The notes under the pieces: model-generated
Told to the model about the DNA's origin: nothing
Databases searched by the model: none
What the model saw: the letters and a program-made list of their open reading frames with translations, nothing else
From: Chalara sp. BL73
Lineage: Eukaryota > Ascomycota > Leotiomycetes > Helotiales
Direction: 5' to 3'
Assembly: GCA_918026815.1 (NCBI GenBank)
Contig: CAKJVC010000117.1
Location: 62,001 to 126,000 of the forward strand
DNA length: 64,000 bases
Program-made: the position numbers and the translations under genes
Shown: positions 45,441 through 55,165 of the stretch, piece by piece
How positions within the stretch are numbered: the first letter of the stretch is position 1
How the letters are laid out: each line of letters begins with the position of its first letter

Positions 45441-45619
45441 GTGAAGCGTTTCTAATTTAATAGTTGTCTTGACACCGCAAGACAAGAAAGAGACTGTGCC
45501 ATGAAAATCAATTCCTCTTCAATATTCGACCTTCGAGTTAAATCTTAAACAGACAAGTGCACTCGCTGAGAGCAAATCCACTAGCATTACCAGGCGAGAT
45601 GTTCCTTAGCACTGCCTTC

Positions 45620-46453
45620 TTAACAACTACATTCACCACGGCAACCGAGATTGCTATGAGCAAAACAGTCAGAGGTCCGGAAACACGTAGCCCAAGATCC
45701 ACCGCCGCCATTGCGAGCAAGCCAGCACCAATAGCCAGCACTAAAGTCATTACAGTTTCTACAATGAGAACATCGACTCCAGCACTATCCATTATCTGTG
45801 CAACCCCAATACTCCCAGTACCAGCAGTCTCGCTTGATTAGTTTCGCATCCAATGGGTTGGCGGGAGAGACGTTATCGGGGAGGTATTGCGCCTCGAGCC
45901 TACGTCGCTTCTCATCCTCTGTTTCTCGGGCTCGGGGACCTAACAAAGCAGCGTTGTGGCCGGCAGGATGGTCGCGGCATTTACGGTACTGTAATGATCA
46001 TAGCTCTTGTTAGATCCATCCTTGAAAGTTGAGAGTTTTCAGGGCTTCAAGTCTTGTTGCTGGGGATCTTACGAAAGTTGGATCCTCCCCCTCGGGAACT
46101 TCGAGAACCCCCAATGAACCACACTCTGCAGCGAGTTCCTCATATGTCTGATTAGCCAACCGGTCGGTTTTGACAAGATCTTTTTTGCCGTCGGCAGCTC
46201 TCCAGGGCTTCAATTCCTTGGAGATAGCAACTCCAATCTATAAGAAGTTATTACGGAAAGAGAATACGAGACCAATTGTGGAAGAAATTTTGAGGAAAGT
46301 TTTTGAAAGAAGGCTTACTTCAAACTGTTCTTCCACAACAGAATCCTTAGTATCATGCTCGGAAGGCTTGGATACTACTCCCTTTGTGATAGGAACCGTA
46401 GCTGCTAGGACGACTGATCCTCCAAGTAGGAGAAGAGTCGCAAGGTGCTTCAT
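45620..46453 (-). pseudogene. Secreted cysteine-rich protein (IDI-2-like), three exons, one internal TAG
   Basis: Exon 1 (46453-46319) starts at a good ATG with a signal peptide, MKHLATLLLLGGSVVLAAT. Intron 1 (46318-46238, 81 nt, GTAAGC...TATAG) and intron 2 (46072-45989, 84 nt, GTAAGA...TACAG) are both phase 0. Exon 2 (46237-46073) holds AAECGSLGVLEVPEG; exon 3 (45988-45620) starts YRKCRDHP. A pro-region ends in a KR dibasic (Kex2-type) site followed by a Cys/Trp/Gly-rich mature domain of about 66 codons with 12 Cys, ending CRGECSC and a TAA. One TAG (45787-45785) interrupts the mature domain. The layout resembles the IDI-2-type small secreted proteins induced in fungal incompatibility, from memory. 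An effector or antimicrobial role is possible. Nothing else is broken, so the loss is recent, or the codon is a sequencing error. Confidence 0.75.
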
Positions 46454-46560
46454 GATTCAGGCAAGAGATGATTGCATAAAGAAGGTAGAGAGGAGTGATA
46501 ATGTGTGATTCACAAATTGGAGATGTTCAAGAAACCGATAGGTTCTTATAGATTTATCGA
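46454..46560 (-). promoter_or_regulatory. Likely promoter of the cysteine-rich gene
   Basis: On the minus strand TATAAGAACC (46550-46541) lies about 90 bp before the ATG, followed by a pyrimidine-rich leader (CACTCCTCTCTACC) typical of fungal transcription start regions. Confidence 0.5.
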
Positions 46561-47260
46561 ATGCATCACATATCTTCCTATGCAGATTCAAAAGCAAAAG
46601 CATAGTCTGCATAGAGAATGATACTCAGCATTCTCTTTACCAAGACTTCATTGATGCAGCGATCTTAGGTGATATTTTACGAGTTATCCTGTGATGTACT
46701 GTGATGTACTTAATAAGCAACTTGCTCGTCTAAGCAAACTTGCGCATGACGATTTACACCAAAATCAGCAAAATCGGACCCTCTAGTAATTTCAACAATA
46801 ACACTATTTATTATCTATAACTTTGGGTTTAAAGTTGATCTTATATTACTTACATTACTTATATTACTTATAGCTAACAAAGCGCGTGTCGTGACAAATA
46901 TACACACTGATATTAAGACCCATTTATTTCTCAGACTCACCGACTGGGATGGTTCAATCCTAGATTATCAATTTGGGAAGTTATCCTATTTTCAGACTTA
47001 TTGGTTAGTTGAGATCACCGCGTCCGCGCTGACATTCGCTGGCGTTTAGGGTAAGTTACCTGTCCGCAAATCACGTCCGCATACAGAGAGGTCGTTGCTC
47101 CATTTTAAAGTCGTTACTGGTCTTTATACTTCGCATGTAGTCAGCATGAATATTGTACACGGTCACACTCCAATGCTGAGGTGCGGACCTTCAGATAATC
47201 GATTAATCCGCACTAAATATGCAGGTCATCAAAAAATTGCCTCAGGCGCTTATCCTACGT
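46561..47260. other. Intergenic region
   Basis: No gene. A short ATTACTTAT tandem lies at about 46843-46874, and TGTGATGTAC occurs twice in tandem near 46690-46709. Confidence 0.4.
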
Positions 47261-47269
47261 TTTATATAT
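47261..47269. repeat. MULE target-site duplication, left (9 bp)
   Basis: TTTATATAT, identical to 49850-49858. Confidence 0.9.
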
Positions 47270-49849
47270 CGGCAAATATCTCAAATACCATCAAAAAGTC
47301 GATAAATATCTGAAATACCACCACTGAATTTGGAGGCTTTCTCATATACCACAAATGATGGTATTTCAGAAAGCCACCAAATAATTGATGGTATTTGAGA
47401 AAGCCTCCAACACTCTTAAATTTTTAATGGTATTTCAGAAAGCCACCAAATAATTGATGGTATTTGAGAAAGCCTTCAACACTCGCTGTAAGCACGTTGT
47501 AGGTACGCTGTAAGTAGAATATTGGCCAGAAATCAATGTACTTTTATTGTTGTATTCCTAAAATCAATTATATTCCATACGCTTTCCCAGACCTTGTAGA
47601 AAATCGTAAAGCTAGATCTGTAGGTTGAATAGAATCTTGATCGAAAATATCGCTGTCGACTTCTGAAAAGTTATAGCTGCTATCACTTGTATCCAGCTCA
47701 ATAGCCTGATCAACCTCTTCAATTTGTATGCCTAACTCTTGATCGAGGCGTGATTCCTCTTCTTCGTCGGTACTCAATTGATCCTCTTCTTCCTCTCTAC
47801 TATCCTCATTCTCAGATTCCGATTGTAGCCATTCGTAAGCTCGTTCTCGACGTCCATTTGAAACAGGCTGATTTGTACAACGACGGCGATTATGACCCCA
47901 TTCAAGGCAATTCCCACAGCGTGTTTGTTTTCTGCTCCACTGGCCTTTGCGTACGCGTTTTGTTCGAGGTCGGCCAGCTGCTTTGCGCAAAATCGGTGGC
48001 TTAATTGAATCGTCACGAGGAAGGTTTTCGATTGAAACTGGTAGTACTGTATGGCGGTAAGTCGACTCGTAAGCCTGCGTAGTGAAATACTGATCAAAAA
48101 GCTCAATTGAATCGATTCGCAGAAATTTTGCAGCGGCAATTGCGTGAGAACAAGGCGATTGATACTCATTGAAATCTGTACAGTCGCAATACTTTTGATT
48201 CAAAACAACTACCCACTTCCGGCCTGATTCAGGATCCTCGACTTGCGCAATATTTTGATCTGAAAGATAAACTCGATATCGACGAGAAGCTTGTATTCGG
48301 CTTTTGAATTTGGCCATTGGCACGTTAGCAAGATCATTAGATTTGCTAGTTTCTGAACGCCTTTTGAACCACGTTTCAGTCGCTGCCAAATAAATACCGT
48401 CTAGTAATCGAAGAGGAGGCAAACGTCGATAATCACTCCAAACTGAATTCAACGATTCGACAATATTAGAAGTATTATGGCCAAATCGAGGATATTTAGA
48501 ATATGCTCTAGTCCAAAGCTCTTTGTCGATATTGCAAAGGTAATCGAAAGCAGGCGTACTTAGTTCTTTCAACTTCATCATTTCGGCTTTGAACAACAAT
48601 GGCGTTTTAGCTTTACATGCTCTCCAGAAAAGTGGCTTCACTTTGTTACCGAATCTTTGCTGTAAGTTATCTGCAATATGCTGACAACAGTGAAGATGAA
48701 TTGCTGCAGGATACTCCTCTACTATAGCTTTCGCCATACCCTTTTCACGATCAGAAATAAAAGTATGGCGACGTTGCAAAGTTACTGGAAAAGCAATCTT
48801 TAAATGACGTAAAAACCAGCTCCACCAATACTCTTCTTCAATAGGTACTAATGCCCAGGCTAAAGGCACTACTTTGTCGTTGGCGTCGATTCCACAACAA
48901 ATCAACAATATCATACGATATCGCGACTTTGTATGAGTTCCATCAAGAGCAAAGAACTGACGAAGCTGTTTTGCAGCTAAACGAAGAGGGCCTGGAGCAA
49001 AAAAAGCTGCTTGGAATACGTTATCAGCCTGCGTTTGAAGTACAGCGTAATTGTTTTCATCGATTTCTTTGAACCTTTCGATATAGCTAGGAAATAGCGC
49101 AAACGATTCAGTTTCATCACCATACATCTCGTCGAGAACAGCCTGCTTTACACGATACGCTTGAAGGTACGGAATTTTGTTATAAAATTGCAAGCGTTCA
49201 GTTGATTGAATTTGCTTTGGAGTAATTCTAGGATTCTCGATAATCGAAGAACGGTGATGAGGTATTATATACTCCAAACTGTTTGTATTTGAAGCTTGAA
49301 AGTGACTTGCAGGAGAGCAAGTATGGGGTTCCAGATGAGTTATAACAACTCCTTTTCTTTTAGAATTACAAGCTCTAATTTTGAACTTGCAGTTACGCGG
49401 CGTTCGACATACAATATTGAATCGTTTTTTATCTGAATGAGTAGCTTTCCATGATTCAGAAGCGTTTGCAACAAAGCTTTTGATAGCTAACTTAGCTGAA
49501 GAAATATCAGGAAACGTAGAGCCTATTTCGAGAGCCATGATACGATATCGATAAAATTACAATTGAAAGGAATAAAAGGATTTCAAGTTACAATAGTATT
49601 AAGGTTTGTGGGTCATGTGTTTTAGTCTCTTGGCGGCAAATGGTGGTACGTCAGATATCTGCCAACAAAATGATGGTATTTCAGAAAGATTACCTGTAAC
49701 TACTAGAATATCTGAAATACCATCATTTGGTTGGCAGATATCTGACGTACCACTGTTTCAAAACGGTGGTACGCCCAGAAAGCCTCCAAATTTAGTGGTG
49801 GTATTTGAGATATTTACTGACTTTTCGATGGTATTTCAGATATTTGCCG
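47270..49849 (-). mobile_element. Intact Mutator-like transposon (MULE), 2.58 kb
   Basis: Perfect 9-bp target duplication and long terminal inverted repeats. The left end CGGCAAATATCTCAAATACC and the right end (reverse complement) CGGCAAATATCTGAAATACC continue in parallel for about 75 bp through ACCACTGAATTTGGAGGC against ACCACTAAATTTGGAGGC. Just inside the left repeat a ~59-bp unit (ATGGTATTTCAGAAAGCC start) is repeated in tandem at 47357 and 47427. One uninterrupted transposase gene fills the interior. No RIP signature, so insertion is recent relative to its neighbours. Confidence 0.93.
47568..49538 (-). CDS. MULE transposase, 656 aa, apparently functional
   Basis: Cuts and pastes the element through its terminal repeats. 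N-terminal FAR1/WRKY-GCM-like zinc domain (C44, C50, then H72 and C74). MULE-type DDE catalytic domain with D199 (FALDGTHTKS), D263 (ISDREKG) and E361 (NIVESLN), plus the CCQH motif after the second Asp. SWIM finger CDC (451-453) with CSH (463-465). A CCHC knuckle at 541-554 (CGNCLEWGHNRRRC). Acidic C-terminal tail (about 575-625). All catalytic and metal-binding residues are present, the start ATG is 27 codons before the first zinc motif region, and there is no stop or frameshift. No intron needed. Confidence 0.93.
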   Translation of the reverse strand: MALEIGSTFPDISSAKLAIKSFVANASESWKATHSDKKRFNIVCRTPRNCKFKIRACNSKRKGVVITHLEPHTCSPASHFQASNTNSLEYIIPHHRSSIIENPRITPKQIQSTERLQFYNKIPYLQAYRVKQAVLDEMYGDETESFALFPSYIERFKEIDENNYAVLQTQADNVFQAAFFAPGPLRLAAKQLRQFFALDGTHTKSRYRMILLICCGIDANDKVVPLAWALVPIEEEYWWSWFLRHLKIAFPVTLQRRHTFISDREKGMAKAIVEEYPAAIHLHCCQHIADNLQQRFGNKVKPLFWRACKAKTPLLFKAEMMKLKELSTPAFDYLCNIDKELWTRAYSKYPRFGHNTSNIVESLNSVWSDYRRLPPLRLLDGIYLAATETWFKRRSETSKSNDLANVPMAKFKSRIQASRRYRVYLSDQNIAQVEDPESGRKWVVVLNQKYCDCTDFNEYQSPCSHAIAAAKFLRIDSIELFDQYFTTQAYESTYRHTVLPVSIENLPRDDSIKPPILRKAAGRPRTKRVRKGQWSRKQTRCGNCLEWGHNRRRCTNQPVSNGRRERAYEWLQSESENEDSREEEEDQLSTDEEEESRLDQELGIQIEEVDQAIELDTSDSSYNFSEVDSDIFDQDSIQPTDLALRFSTRSGKAYGI

Positions 49850-49858
49850 TTTATATAT
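49850..49858. repeat. MULE target-site duplication, right (9 bp)
   Basis: TTTATATAT, identical to 47261-47269. Confidence 0.9.
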
Positions 49859-50087
49859 TCTGCCACCAATTATTATAACTTAGTAGGGAACACGCCAAAT
49901 TTAAATATAAAATTGCAGAATAAACTTACTACAGGACATCCAAGCGAAGCGCAAATCACGGTCTGCCGAAATGTCATCTTTATAATTGCTCGTACAATCT
50001 TCGTGCTGACCACGTAAAAAGTGGACACTGGTGATGACTTTACAATAGGGCCGCTAGACCCATTTACGCTAAGCAATAAAGAAATAG

Positions 50088-53000
50088 CGTATAAATGGCA
50101 ACTGGCTTAGGTTTATATTGCTATTGCTTGAATATGGCCAAGATAATTGCATTGGAATAATTCTAGTGGAAGTGAAAAGTAACTGCATGTCATCTTTCGG
50201 GAAAGTATAGTGGCTCAAGAAAAAGCACTGATTATATTTATACTAATCAAATCCTGCATATTATTAAAAGCGAAGGAGCTCGTCACATTCTTTCGGGTCG
50301 ATTCGACGAGGAATGCTGACTTGAACTCGTATCGGTCAAGCGGACCTTTATGATGTATAGAGGAGCTTCGCCCATAAGAGGTACAGTGACAATTAGAGGC
50401 TGAGAGGATGAGCAAAAGTTGGGACCATGACATGGATTTCCTGATAGTGGCATCATGGTTTAGCCTACTTGGTGAGGTGACAACCACCACTGCACAGCTT
50501 AAGAATAAATAATCACGTGATTAGCTACTCAGGCAGACGACATAAAGGATAATGAAGGAGGGCGAGGCCCACGAAGTCGGATTTCTTAGCCTGCACGAGG
50601 TGTGGGCTACGAACCTGGAGTCTCTGTTACTCCAGAGCCAATGAGAGACGCAATGACGACCAGAGGAAACGAGTCCACGGCGTTGGGGCCTGCCTCCACC
50701 GCAATTCTGACGGCCTCGGGGCCCTTTGGCACACAGGAACGATTTAAAAACTACCCGACGATAACGGTTGCAACCTCTCATGCCGTCACCCTAGGAGAGT
50801 TCACAGAGCCTCTCAGAGGCACGAATCGAAGTCGAGCAGGACACCTGTGGGGTAGAATTGATTTGTGGGATTAGGGCTAAGGTGTATTGTCATCGGCTGC
50901 TGGCTCCCTACCTTGAATTGGAGGATACTTTGGTTAGTGGATGGACAGATTATACGCTGCAGGCTTGAGTGTATAAAGGAACTATCTGCAAGACATGGTC
51001 GGCCTAGAGAACGAGAGGATACTAGGTATCAGGAAGCAAGAAATCACACCAACTTGTGGACTGAGGCATACTATGGCAACGATGGCTAGGAAGAAGGTTG
51101 GTATCGGCTGCTGACGCTTACTATCCGATACTTTAGCCAACAGACACCAAGAGGCAGTGGATATACAGGACATGTAAAAGAGAGTTATTCATAGAGCTTT
51201 AAATCCCACCCGACGCCTTCGCCTTTTCCTTCTATACCCGAATAGTTCGGTCTGAGAATTGGTCAAAAATCCACATCTAAAACGTGTTTTCCCTTTCGTA
51301 TGCTGCTAAGCGCTGCTCATCTAGCTTTGACCACCAGCTAACTCTGTATATGCTCTCGTTAAGTTTGTAGCATTTAGTAGGCGACCCGGCCACCAGAGCG
51401 CGGGAAACCATGAGCATTCGGCATCGCAACACCCCCAAGGAGGCGTCCGCAATCTTTCATCAATAAAGGGTTGGCTGGTCTAGCAGCACTTTATTCTCCC
51501 GAACAACTCTCCGATTGACTTCCGCCTTATTTAACAGCTCCGCGTCGTACATTTCTTTTTTGCCTTCGAAATTTCTTTTCCACGACAATTACCTGTCTTT
51601 TAGCATGCTGAAGTTAAGCTTTTAATGCCAATTCTTCTGAACGAGTACCAATAACCTTGTAACTTCCCTTGTCGTCACTTTCATCTTCGACAGCGTGCCT
51701 TGCATCTTCGAGCTGGTGGTGAAGGTCAGCCAATTCTGGGTTATCATCTTGATACGCTTAGCTTCGCACACAAATACCGGAAAGGGCATACTTTGAGGGC
51801 AGGCTGCCTTAGGTAATAGGAAAGGATTAGCCTGCTAAAAATTGGTACATTCTCGCCAAACAAGCGGCGAGTAATAAACGACATATCTTAGAAGTATAGA
51901 CGCAACTAGCTCTAGTGGACTTCTCGAATTAAGTTCTAAGTGGAGAAAGAACAAAGATGGACTTTGACGCGAATTTTAAACATACTTTGCAAAGTGAAAT
52001 AGCAGCACGCTTTATAGTTTTGGCAGAACTCCTTAGGCGAGATACTGTAGAGCAAGAATAGAAAGCATGATTAGATTAACCTTACACTAGGTGAGAACGG
52101 AATTCTTTGAGTAGCACAGTACGGGGAAAGGGTCAGTGGAGCCGACCTTAAGCAACGGCATTGAAGTTAGATCTCAGTATGGAACTAAACACATTCGGCA
52201 ATGGACGATTTGCCTACCTATCGATAGAGGAAGTATTTGAATATAATGAACAAAAACCACCCCATTTTTGACTTCATTTAACATAACTTGAAAAATATAC
52301 TTACCGTTGAACAAAATATAGGCCATTTTCACTGTTCATTTAATTTTTTTTCAGTGGAAGATCGGCCTAGTAGCATCCCGATCACGTGTAGCAGTAAAAG
52401 GTGGGTAAAGGAGGTTCCAACCTGATCGTGTTACGTCTCGTGCTCCCAAGCACACGTGACCTCTATTAGCCGAGCTCTCAGAGCGCTTTGTGTATATATA
52501 GCTTGCGAGGGCCTTCTTGCTGCTATGGCATTGAAACGTTTACGACTAGTTTCTCTTTCAACTGCAAGGCAGCTGTTTGGAGCGACAGTAGCGCTAGTAG
52601 CGGACTATGCTTCAAATGTGTGGATGCATGCTTGCGGATGCAGAGGCATGGCTTTAATAAACAGAATACAAAGACTTGGAGCAAAAGCTGTTATAAGAGC
52701 ATTTCGAACAGTAGCGACGGCAGTTGCAGAAGCCGAAGCTAGCATACGTATAGCGAGTGAGCGGTGGGCGGCGAAAGCTACGAAGTTTTGGGTCAACATC
52801 TGCACGCTACCTGAATCGAACCTGATATTAAAGCTAAACGTTAAAGAACGCGGGAGATTCATGTCACCATTGCAGAAAATAGCTCGCGCGCATCAAAACA
52901 CGCCAACAGACAGGGTGGAAGTTATTCGGCCGTATATAATAGCACCGTGGGAAAATCGACTTACTACTACACTGGATTTCAGTACAGAAGAAGCGGTGCA

Positions 53001-53250
53001 CGTTACTACTTACGGGGTTCGAATTGCGACAAGCTCGTCCGCAAAGAAAGGAATGGTTGGGATAGGCGGAGCTATTCACGACACGCTCGGCATTAGAGGA
53101 CCGAGCTTATTCTCGGTCACATTAGGAGTAAAAACAGAACAGAATCCGTACACGGCTGAACTTGCAGCGATAGCGATGGCAATGAAACAGTTACCACCGG
53201 ACTTAATAGGAAGGCAAATCGCGATTATCTCAAGCAATCAAGGGGCTCTG
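50088..53250 (+). repeat. Large direct repeat, copy A (at least 3.16 kb)
   Basis: Identical to 60841-64000 except for a few substitutions and small indels (offset 10,753 falling to 10,750). Starts at CGTATAAATGG; the sequences to the left of the two copies differ. The true right end is unknown because copy B runs off the window. Content: short non-coding left part, a GGAGGGCGA...TACGAACCTGGA block at 50557-50619, an unidentified minus-strand remnant at about 51390-51790, and the LINE-derived gene from 52456 on. Confidence 0.95.
51390..51790 (-). pseudogene. Unidentified coiled-coil coding remnant (copy A)
   Basis: Minus-strand text: DNPELADLHHQLEDARHA, then GSYKVIGTRSEELALKA, a TAA, LQHAKRQ, and after a frame change KKEMYDAELLNKAEVNRRVV, two stops, then RMLMVSRALVAGSPTKCYKL. 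The charged heptads look like a coiled coil. One thought was the C-terminal part of a DUF3435-type protein, but no catalytic motif is visible, so it stays unassigned. Copy B equivalent at about 62140-62540. Confidence 0.35.
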
Positions 53251-53971
53251 CTAGCAACGAACCAACTAAAGCATCAATCAGGGCAAACCGGTATCAAAGA
53301 AATCTACGAAGCAGTTTCTACGCTCAGAAAAAGAGGCAACTTTATTCGTACAATATGGATCTCGTCTCAAGAATGCTTCGAGCTAAGCAAAAAAGCAAAA
53401 GAAGCCGCACGACAGCTACCGAGCCAGGCCGAACACTGCAAAAGCAATGCTACCAGGCTAAATCCACAACTATAAGCCAAAGAAAAGCAGAAGAGCTACA
53501 AGAACACTACCCGACACAGTGGGAAAGTATTCTAAGAAAATGGACACTGCACTTCCAGGAAAACACACTCGTACTCTATATGATAATCTTAAGCGGAAAG
53601 AAGCGAGCGTTTTAGCTCAGCTCCGTACAAGAATGGCACATTTAAACGGGTACCTGTATCGGATTGGAGCAGCGGAATCTGACCAATGTGCCTGCGGACA
53701 AGCTACAGAAACCGTCAAGCACTTTCTTTTCCGATGCACAAGATGGAACACACACCGCACGCAAATGTTAGCACAAACGAACACAAGAAGAAACAATCTT
53801 TCCTTTTACCTTGGAGGGAAAACGCTTTTCGACCCGGAGAAATGGGCACCAAATATAGATGCAGTCCGAACAACGATCAAGTTTGCCATTGCTACAGGAC
53901 GATTAGACAAAGAGATAGAACAAGCAACTAACTCTCTGCAACAGCAAACCCCACTTTACTCTTTATTCTAA
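52456..53971 (+). pseudogene. Tad-type LINE, 3' part: RT thumb, RNase H and CCHC end (copy A)
   Basis: The frame 52456-53475 begins in the RT thumb (TARQLFGATVALVADYASNVW, INRIQRLGAKAVIRAFRTVA with AEAEA). It then has an RNase H-like domain: GMVGIGGAIHD, PYTAELAAIAMAM (catalytic Glu) and IAIISSNQGALLA; the first catalytic Asp position reads Ser. Two frameshifts (about 53390 and 53520) precede the C-terminal zinc region, C-AC-QATETVKHFLFRC. RT catalytic core and ORF1 are missing, so it is a 5'-truncated LINE. Few RIP-type changes. Confidence 0.85.
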
Positions 53972-54215
53972 CTAACTCGACTAACCTTATATCACTCTCG
54001 TGTCCTCAGCTAGCCCCGCTTCAGTCGCCGACGATAGGACATTGAACACTTGGAGGAATGAACTTCAAATTAGGTTGCTACTAACCACACACGAGATCCC
54101 GCTGATTATGTATTACTGAAAGTGGAAAATATTGGCAAAAGCAGTTCTGCATGGGCTGAAGGAGGCATTGGAAACCGGAGGAAATGTATTATGTAATATA
54201 GACTAGGGGCCTCTA
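53972..54215. other. Flank of the LINE fragment
   Basis: No gene, no clear poly(A) or simple-repeat tail after the LINE frame. Confidence 0.35.
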
Positions 54216-55060
54216 GGCTTAGCCGGGCGTAATAAAACCACTACTCCTAAATAGAGCACAGGGCCCCCATTGTGGCCGAGATGGGAGCCGAGTTGGGAAG
54301 TCGTCGCTCCAGTTACTGCCCAAGAGCATGAATTCCGACACTACTATTGTCATCACCATTGATTTCATTATAGGAGCATATAGTGGGGAAATGTCAGCAA
54401 GTCGGCATTTCATGTGTGAAATGGGACCCCGACGGCGCCATTCCCCAGTCAGACTGTCATCGTCGCCCTGGAGTCAGCCGTCAGCAAGACATATGGGACG
54501 TTTTTGGACCAAATACAGGGCTCGCACTTGTTGGGGCAGTTTTTACTAGACGAGCACGCCATTAGACAGCACGACCGAGTCCCGGCCCAAGATATAAGTT
54601 CAAATAATAGAGTAGCGCTAAGAAAGTGCGCCGCTAGTGAAAAAGCGTAGGGGTAATAAGTGGTACCATCAGGACTTGTCCGAGCTCAGCCTTCGGTGTC
54701 AAATTGAGAACGCCTGTCTTCCCATCGCGAAGCGCTTCTACAAGCTCTCTGACTGATCTGTATGAATGGTGATTTTAGATGTAGTAATATGACATAGTGG
54801 TCTATGCGGTCCCAAGCCCAGCCTTGAACGTATCATCTCCTTAGTTCTCTTTGTCAAATAATCCTTGAGACGCCAGACGACCGACCCTCGATATTTTCCC
54901 ACGTTTAAGGTTGCAAGAATGATGGCCAGCGTCGTGGTAAACACTCCGAGATAGTGAAACAAAGTACGACGCGCGAGCTAGTGAAGTAGAGGCTCTGAAA
55001 ATTAATGGGTCGGTTTCAGCTTCTACAAGTCGCCTTCTTCCTCCTCGTCCCACGCAGTTC
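54216..55060 (-). pseudogene. Unidentified protein remnant with a membrane segment
   Basis: Minus-strand text in several frames: YLGVFTTTLAIILATLNVGK (likely transmembrane), RGSVVWRLKDYLTKRTKEM, ALRDGKTGVLNLTPKAELG, and further on DDFPTRLPSRPQWGPCAL. Broken by several stops and frameshifts. It resembles a decayed multi-exon gene upstream (in transcription sense) of nothing recognisable; family unknown. Confidence 0.35.
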
Positions 55061-55165
55061 CAGGGGACCTAGTCCAGCCCAGGTTACTAAGGTCTCTCTT
55101 CAGAACTATGATCCTCAATAAAATATTATTATGTTTTTCGGGTAGACTAAAGTCTAACTCCTCAG
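55061..55165. other. Short intergenic gap
   Basis: No feature recognised between the membrane-protein remnant and the HET gene 3' end. Confidence 0.35.

Noticed and set aside
45538..45792. Minus-strand 84-codon hydrophobic frame (apparent two-TM protein)
   Set aside because: It overlaps exon 3 of the cysteine-rich gene in another frame; the spliced gene with signal peptide and clean introns explains the region better.
47045..47060. GTTTAGGGTAAG as a telomere repeat
   Set aside because: A single TTAGGG unit with no array around it.
51390..51790. DUF3435/tyrosine-recombinase (Starship captain) assignment
   Set aside because: The coiled-coil text recalled such proteins, but no catalytic R...H-x-x-R...Y pattern is visible, so the assignment is not made.
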